Shown: positions 57,932-64,000 of the stretch, piece by piece
Position numbering within the stretch: the first letter of the stretch is position 1
Layout of the letters: each line of letters opens with the position of its first letter
From: Phyllostachys edulis
Taxonomy: Eukaryota > Streptophyta > Magnoliopsida > Poales > Poaceae
NCBI GenBank assembly: GCA_036346405.1
Contig: CM070561.1
Coordinates: 8,168,441-8,232,440, forward strand
Direction: 5' to 3'
Length of the DNA: 64,000 bases
Notes under the pieces: generated by a model
Database searches by the model: none
What the model was told of the DNA's origin: nothing
Seen by the model: the letters and a program-made list of their open reading frames with translations, nothing else
Position numbers and translations under genes: made by a program

Positions 57932-59530
57932 CGAACCAACCCATAGGGATAAATTATCCCTAACTTGCTTCTTAAGGTGGCAAACATTGTTGGGTCTAAA
58001 AGCTTTGAGAGGAGATCTGCCAAAAGTGCCTTGAACACTACAAACAAGCACAAAGACTTCAACCACCACACGATCTCTAGGAAAAGCAACTCGAAAGGTT
58101 AGGGACCGAAACACCAACACTAAAAAGCCTACAGGCAGCTTAAAACCTGCTAAGACTACTGATTGGGAGACAAACTCGACCTAGGCTGTGAGAAGAGTGC
58201 ATCCTAGCAACCATAGGATAAAAAGAGTGCCTAGAAAGGACACGTGCTAGAACAGAGCCTCCTATCTACCCTGAACACAACAAGCCCAACACCTGACACG
58301 AACCAGATGCTATGCAAGGTAGACTAGGGATACCATACACAAAAGTAAGGTATAGAAGCTCGAACCTGAGTCGCACTGCTTGGCAGTGAGATGTAGTCAT
58401 GATGAATGAAGATTCATTTCTTGAAGCTCCAGAAAGTAGTTGCACTCACCCATCATCCTCATCTCAAATTCCTTCGTCTTCAAGAAGTGATAGCCAGAAT
58501 TGAATGCACAAATGAAGAAGAACCAACAGCTTGAGATGATATCACTTGTTGGACCACATGTTTTTCTTCTCAAATGAAAGACTACACCACAGAGACAAAA
58601 AAAGTATATGCCTTGGTATGGGTTAGTGAAACAATATCTAGGGAAAACAGTACCAAGACACATGACTAACAAGGATAGCAGCAAATGATCTAAAGCTCAT
58701 AAAAGCATATAATCAATAATTCAGAACAAGAGCATGAAGATAAACAAATCAATTGCAGCACATGCTATCCAAGACAAGACAAAGCTCAAACTATCCTTAA
58801 TCCACAATAAGGCATAGGAGCAAGCAAACAGCACATAGCATATCACACATCACATATACAATCAAGGGCAAAGCATGTTAGTGAAAGCTATGGCAAGACT
58901 CATGCATCTACAATTAACAATAAAGCACAATAACCAGTAAGCATAAGCATGTTAGAGATCAAACCATGGATAAAGAATGCTAACATGGAAATCAAGTAAC
59001 AAGTGGATACATAAGACAAAAATCAACAAGAGCAAGATGATAAATGTAACAAGTTAGTACAAGCTCTTGATGACAAAACCAAGCTTATACATCCATGAAA
59101 ATAATAAACAACAGTCTAATACATGGATACATAAGCAAGAATCAACATGAGCAAGATAATAAGGATACAAGACAGCACAAGCACATGATGACAAGACCAA
59201 GCTCATACACCCATGGAAATTAAGAAAAACAATGTGATACATGGATATATAAGCAAGGTAAAAGCATGACGAAAGATATCAAAGGAGTATCACATGCCAA
59301 TAAGGTACAAGTGAGCACAAAGCAAGCACAACATGCCAAGTATGAGTAATCAGGAAGGTAAATGCATGAAGGTATAAGATAGCTCACCAAACTTATGAAA
59401 GCACCAATCATGAAAGCACATACCTCTTGGAGGCCATCGTTGAGGTAGAGAACCATCGAGTGTCCCGATCATGTGATGAAGCAAAAGATCAGAATCTTTA
59501 AGTCCATGTTCTCCAACCCGCGTTCTTGGT
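56520..59530 (-). other. Non-coding 3' region of the Sirevirus fragment
   Basis: AT-rich, no long frame. It includes a repeated ~110-bp segment (TACATGGATACATAAGCAAGAATCAACA type, near 59000, 59120 and 59235) and TTAGGGATAATTTATCCCTA as a perfect palindrome at 57945-57964. Confidence 0.6.
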
Positions 59531-59532
59531 AC

Positions 59533-60138
59533 CTACACATGAGAAAGGCAAGGTGTCCAAGTCTTGGATCTCAAAGGGTTAGAGAGCAAATACTTGGGAA
59601 CCCAAACCTTGGACACACCACCACTAGAGGCAGTCGAACCATTATGTGAGTTAGCATGATGCAAATGATGGTCCATGCAAGAAGATCCAATCTCATCCTT
59701 GGAGGCACGCCGCGAGTGGACAACTCGATGAGAAAAACGAGGTCCAACTCTAAAAAAGCGGCGATGGCCTTGCTTGAAAGCACCATGATGAGAACCAATA
59801 GAAGCATCAAAAGAACTCACACAACCTCGCCGTGGGTGTGTACCTCGATGAACAAAACAAGGTCCACCACTTGGAAAACGGCGAAAATCCTGCCTCGGGG
59901 TAGCTCGTGGAACAAAACCAAAACCATGGTAGCCAAGTCCACGATGCTGTCTAACACCACAAGAAAAGGTGTCAAAGAAGCCATCAACAAAGCGAGTCCT
60001 CGTGCTTGGCTCTTTAGTGTGCATGTCATGAGAAAGACTATGCCCACTAGGAGACTTAGAAGCATGAGCTCGACGCAAATGTTTTGCACGCCGAAGCGTA
60101 AATCCACATGATGTCCATTCTTCCCACAAAATGAGCAA
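59533..60138 (-). pseudogene. Sirevirus gag C-terminal part
   Basis: Follows a damaged second zinc knuckle (HHCSFCGKNGHHVDLRF, about 60150-60100, final Cys changed to Arg). Basic, His/Arg-rich with repeated GxxFVxRxxxP segments, closing with SKVWVPKYLLSNP, the sequence that precedes protease in full elements. It ends at 59533 with no protease after it. Confidence 0.65.
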
Positions 60139-60234
60139 TGGTGTACAAGTCTACTAGTAGACATGGTCCGAGAGGACAAAGCACCATTGTCGCTCAAAGA
60201 AGAAGTCCTTTGGGACAAGCTGGAAGAAGCAACA

Positions 60235-60567
60235 TCATAACTTCGCCTCAATATCGGCACTAGGCTCACACATGCCATGAGAAAGACTATGTGTGTTCCT
60301 AGAGGTACGACGACGCACTCGATGCTCATATTTCAGACGGCGAAAGCAAAACTCAAAAGTGTGTCCATTCTTCTTACAAAATGTGCAATGGTACTTCTCT
60401 TTTGAAGATTTAGTACCATTTGAGAAAGAAGTACATTTGTCTTTTGAAATCTGTTGGACAACACAAGAAGAGTTCGTGAGAGTTGAACTCACCAAAGAAG
60501 AGCTATCCAAAGCGATGGCACAAAAACCAACATCAAGTGACCCACATTTGGCACAAGAAGACTTCAA
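60235..60567 (-). pseudogene. Sirevirus gag zinc-knuckle segment
   Basis: Reads CAKCGSLDVGFC, then KYHCTFCKKNGHTFEFCFRR, a canonical CX2CX4HX4C knuckle that binds element RNA. A frameshift before it separates it from the coiled-coil part and another follows it. Confidence 0.75.
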
Positions 60568-60634
60568 CTCCGAATGTAAAGAAGCAAGAGAGATCTTTAA
60601 AACATCAATCTTGGAGTGAAGGCAAATACAAGAG

Positions 60635-61597
60635 TCACATGATTTTGGCGCTCATATCATCGCGCAAAGACTCAATTTCGCTCTTCAAGGAAATGCAAGA
60701 TGTGCAAGAAATTAATGATGCTTTTGAATTAAGCATGCATTTCAAAGCATCAATTTCAGTTTCTAAACAAGCACAATTCTTGCAAGAAACTAAACCATCC
60801 ATAAGCAATTTCTTATATTCAAAGCACATGCTACAGGGCCTAGCTTCAATTTCAATAATCTCAGCCCTAGCATTCTCTAATTGCTCAAGATGCATGGAAT
60901 TAGTCAATTTCAACTTCTCAAAATCAGCAAGCATGCGTACACAAGATTCACAATCATTTCTAGCCATAGATCTAAGATTGCCTATTTCTAACTTAGCATT
61001 ATCAAGCTCATTATGTAAGACAACACAAGAATCACATGGCATAGAAGCATTTAATTTCAACAATTCATTTTCAGATTCTAGGCATGCAAGTGAATTATTC
61101 AAGTTCTCCATGTCTATAAGCAAAGAATCATAAGCATTCATGGAGGTTTTCAATTTGGAGAGCTCATCAGACAAATCATCCTTTTCTCTTTTTAGTAATT
61201 TCATTTTCTTCCTAAGAGCATGCAATTTGTATTCATATGAAATCAAGCCATCAATGAGTTTTTCTTTGCTCACCTTGCTTAGCTTGAGTAGGGGATCGTC
61301 CTCAGAAGAGTCATCATGATCATCCTTGAAATGCTCTTCATCATTCTCATCCTCAATCGCTACTGTACATATGCCAATTGGCACATTCTCCTCGCGCTCT
61401 AAAAAAGATTCATCCCTGAAACTAGGACAATCAAAATGAAAGGGATACCCACAAATATCGCAGGTGAATTGCTCCTTAATAGATATTATAAAAATCGTAT
61501 GTTCAAGCCTCTCATCACGACGGACATCAACGGCAAAAGAACTACGATAAGATGCAAAGAAGTGCTCACAAGTCGGCACACTAGTCACCATGCTCAA
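60635..61597 (-). CDS. Sirevirus gag coiled-coil part (320 codons)
   Basis: Starts MSMVTSVPTCEHFFASYRSS at 61597, 33 bp past the primer site. CDICGYPFHFDCPSF near residue 50 is a short Cys/His cluster. It is followed by an acidic stretch (EDENDEEHFKDDHDDSSEDD) and then a long heptad-rich coiled coil (residues 110-310) with evenly spaced CXXC pairs (CDSC, CESC, CSMC, CKNC, CTSC). The coiled coil matches that of the gag at 27953-29638 in plan. The usual N-terminal gag domain (VFDGLDYAYWK type) is absent, so this is either a truncated gag or a derived non-autonomous gag. Confidence 0.7.
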   Translation of the reverse strand: MSMVTSVPTCEHFFASYRSSFAVDVRRDERLEHTIFIISIKEQFTCDICGYPFHFDCPSFRDESFLEREENVPIGICTVAIEDENDEEHFKDDHDDSSEDDPLLKLSKVSKEKLIDGLISYEYKLHALRKKMKLLKREKDDLSDELSKLKTSMNAYDSLLIDMENLNNSLACLESENELLKLNASMPCDSCVVLHNELDNAKLEIGNLRSMARNDCESCVRMLADFEKLKLTNSMHLEQLENARAEIIEIEARPCSMCFEYKKLLMDGLVSCKNCACLETEIDALKCMLNSKASLISCTSCISLKSEIESLRDDMSAKIM

Positions 61598-61629
61598 AGA
61601 TCAGTTAAGATCACAAAAGAGCAAACTTG

Positions 61630-61641
61630 GCTCTGATACCA
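61630..61641 (-). other. Primer-binding site, initiator Met tRNA
   Basis: TGGTATCAGAGC on the minus strand, two bases from the LTR end (TCCTACA at 61644). Confidence 0.9.
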
Positions 61642-61643
61642 CT

Positions 61644-63089
61644 TGTAGGACCGGAAAGGCGACTAGAGGGGGTGAATAGGAGCATGAACACTTTTTCACC
61701 TTAATTGAATTCAATACTAATTTCACTCCAATAGCTATAAAAGTTATGAAGATCAATATACAAGCACAGTGTAAGACTTGTATTGAATCCAATCAAAACC
61801 CCGACGCAAAACACCCAAAATAACCAATAACTCAATTTGCAAATAGTTGGGCGGTCAGACCTCTCAAATTGGCGGGTCAAATATTTTGCCTAGCGGTAAG
61901 ACCTCTGATATTGACGGTTTGACCGCCCCTGACGATGAACAACAAAATCAGCACAGACAGCCCGAAAACCGAAACTCAAATCGGTCTAACTTTTGATCCG
62001 TAAGGTCAAACTCCAAGAAATTTGAGACACGCCTTCTTAAAGATATTAGGAACCTATTCCAATCAAAGATTACAGAGATCCATGCCAAAGTTCCTATCTT
62101 TTTCAGTTTGAACGAAGGGTGCTCCAAAAACAGGTCAAATACGAAAATGGTGATTGGGAGGATTTCGTGGAAGGAATCATTCCAAGATGGCTAAGGATGG
62201 TCTCCCATACATCTTAGCACTCTCAATCACAAGAAGAAACAAGCCAAAATCTCTCAAGAGCAAAACCCCCGAAAATCACCCTTTCTTCACCAAAACCGGG
62301 CAAAACTAAAACTTAGATCCAAAAGCTTGCTCGTGGATGATTGATGATCAAGATGAACCTAGATGGGTTCCTACATATCCCAGCAAGCAATATCAAGAGA
62401 AAAAACCAAGTAAAAACTCCCGGATCAAGAAAAGCCCCAAAAACATCAAATAGGGAGGATGAATACAAAGAGACTCATCTCAAGAGATTTGGTTGGATTG
62501 ATTTGAGATGGATGATTGTTGTTTACAGCCACTCCACATGGAGGACAAAGCTCACCATGTGAGCACACACTCTCAATCCAAACCCTAGAACCTAGCTCTC
62601 CCCTTTCTCTTCAAAACCCTAAGACAAAATAGGGCATCTCACCAATGGGGTTTGGCTGGCTTCTCCTTAGCTTCAAAGAACCCTTAAGCAGCCCACAACA
62701 CCCATATTTATAGTGGAGGCTAAGCATCTAGGGTATATTCTATTAGGGCACCCATTAAACCCTAACACACAATGGGTTAACACACGCACGCATCTCAAAG
62801 CGCCGTCTTCATCATCGATTGACCTAAACCGCTTCACCATGCGCCGACCCGCGCCGCGGTTTAGCCAAAAGGTCACCAAGGCGGTATTTGGTGAAATTAC
62901 CAAAATACCCCTTCTCGATCCTTCTCCAAAAGACCGAGTCCATTTGCGCGAAGCACTCGCCTGCTTCGCTACGTGTAGGTTGATCAACGGCTCCATGTCG
63001 TCAAGTCTCTCCCGTCCGGATCCCATCGGCACCACTAAGCACTTGCAACGACTCCCGCGTCACTTGATCCAACCAGTCGCACCTCGGCG
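61644..63089 (-). repeat. 5' LTR of Sirevirus fragment, truncated
   Basis: On the minus strand it ends CCTTTCCGGTCCTACA; a TATAAATATG box is at 62703-62712. It is collinear with 26250-27587 of the other copia LTR (for example GGGGTATTTTGGTAATTT). The upstream ~600 bp are replaced at 63090 by gypsy LTR sequence, joined at CCCTACCTCCCTCGGCG. Confidence 0.8.
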
Positions 63090-64000
63090 CACCCTACCTC
63101 CCTCGGCGCGCTACCCCTTCGCCCTGCAGCCGCCTCCTTGCTCCACCGCCACCGCTTCCGCCCCTCTCCGAAGCCGGCACCACCTCCAATGGGTCCGCCG
63201 CCCTCCGACGACCCCATCCCACCCGCTTGCCGGCCGCCTCCTTGCCTCCTCTGTTGGCACCGCCACTGCTCCATGCCGCCGCTGAGCCCGCCTCTGCTCC
63301 CCTTTTCTTTCTCTATGAAACCGAGTGGATTGGGGATGAATGGGCAGGGCCCCACTAGTCATTGGCTAGACCCCTCCCTCTCCTTGGCTACCACGTGGGC
63401 CCTTTTTTTACTATTCCGACGGACCAGCGCCTTTTGCACAAGAACTTGGTCTATGCACTGTGTAGTGCACCCCTTTCTCTCTCACTCTCTTTTAATTCCA
63501 ATTCTAAGTTCGAAAGTCCCGTTATAGCTCCAAAATTTATGAAATAAATTCCTAAAAATTTGTTAATTCAAGATCTTGCTAATGGCATAGGTCTTGTTCA
63601 ATTTGGAGTTTATTTGTGTATTCTTGTGTATTTATTTGCTCTCTTTGCCGTTGTGCCTTTTTCCCGTATTTTCGCCCGATTAGGATTTGAAGACGCAGGA
63701 GACCCCCAAGTTGATCAAGCCCAAGAATATCAAGATCATATATTTTATGCAAATCATATTCATTTAAATTAACCAAAATTGTATGCTTTAATTCTTTAAT
63801 CAAATGTATGTTAAAGCTTAAGGTAGTTAAATACCCATTTGATAATTAATTAATTAATATGCTATCCATGACAATTTGAATCCATTATTCCTTTGTCACC
63901 CTAGTAATCTATATGGTAATACTAGTTATAGGTTGTACTTAAGCAACATGCTAGTCTTGCTTAAGTACTGGGACATTAAATGTCCCAATCATCATCCTTT
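63090..64000 (+). mobile_element. Gypsy-type LTR middle part, runs off the window
   Basis: Nearly identical to 34226-35100, part of the LTR at 32906-36522, and less so to 48200-49360. It starts inside the GC-rich portion and continues to the window edge. No head is present, so it is a truncated or recombined copy. Confidence 0.75.

Larger units (their letters stand above)
56183..63089 (-). mobile_element. Sirevirus-type copia fragment, gag only
   Basis: On the minus strand: partial 5' LTR (63089-61644), initiator-Met primer site (61641-61630), gag (61597-59533), about 3 kb of non-coding 3' region (59530-56400) and part of a 3' LTR (about 56400-56183) with CGGTCTGACCG palindromes. No protease, integrase or RT is readable. 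Both outer ends are cut within LTR sequence, so there is no target duplication. The 3' region has three AGGGGGAG purine-tract motifs, a Sirevirus trait. Confidence 0.8.

Overview
The window is nuclear DNA from a flowering plant, almost certainly a grass and perhaps panicoid. The evidence is CACTA transposons with ACAGACGGTT or CACTCGGGAA sub-terminal arrays, Sirevirus-type copia elements with 1.4-1.9 kb LTRs, and several solo LTRs longer than 4 kb with GC-rich middles. I found no intact host gene, rRNA, tRNA or CRISPR array. Most open frames are translations of GC-rich LTR sequence or tandem repeats.

The oldest recognisable layer is a tandem cluster of fatty acyl-CoA reductase (FAR) genes on the minus strand, all broken. 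There is a 5' part at 6345-6916 with its TATA box. Two 3' parts lie at 24300-25423 and 37045-38192, and two middle parts at 31600-32083 and 45215-45700. Pieces resembling the FAR upstream region recur at 2059-2187/4489-4621, 7066-7215 and 51782-51908/53989-54118. The FAR copy spanning 24-32 kb is split by a copia element (25696-31506, perfect TSD GAAAT). The copy spanning 37-46 kb is split by a pol-less LTR element (38468-45183).

Other regions: 1-5.3 kb is a nest of LTR and CACTA pieces that recurs at 49.85-54.84 kb. 7.44-8.30 kb is a long near-perfect inverted repeat. 8434-12984 is a solo LTR with TSD GTTTT. 13.5-14.44 kb is the 5' end of a minus-strand CACTA element. 15.0-18.6 kb is a repeat-containing stretch ending in a Helitron-like 3' terminus. 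18952-23957 is a complete 5.0 kb CACTA element (TSD GTT) carrying intron-containing minus-strand fragments of three unrelated host genes: BRAHMA-type SNF2 ATPase, TOM40, and a kinesin-10-like tail. 32.2-36.8 kb is an LTR nested in CACTA repeats. 46577-50841 is a solo LTR with TSD TTCGA. 56.2-63.1 kb is a minus-strand, gag-only Sirevirus fragment with three purine-tract motifs. 63.1-64.0 kb is another LTR of the 46.6 kb family.

The second large structure is a segmental duplication: 1-5340 plus 13862-15200 corresponds to 49848-56182. The two parts are contiguous in the right-hand copy and separated by 8.5 kb in the left-hand copy. The 100-N gap at 791-890 is flanked by the same 30 bases on each side and is probably a scaffolding artefact.
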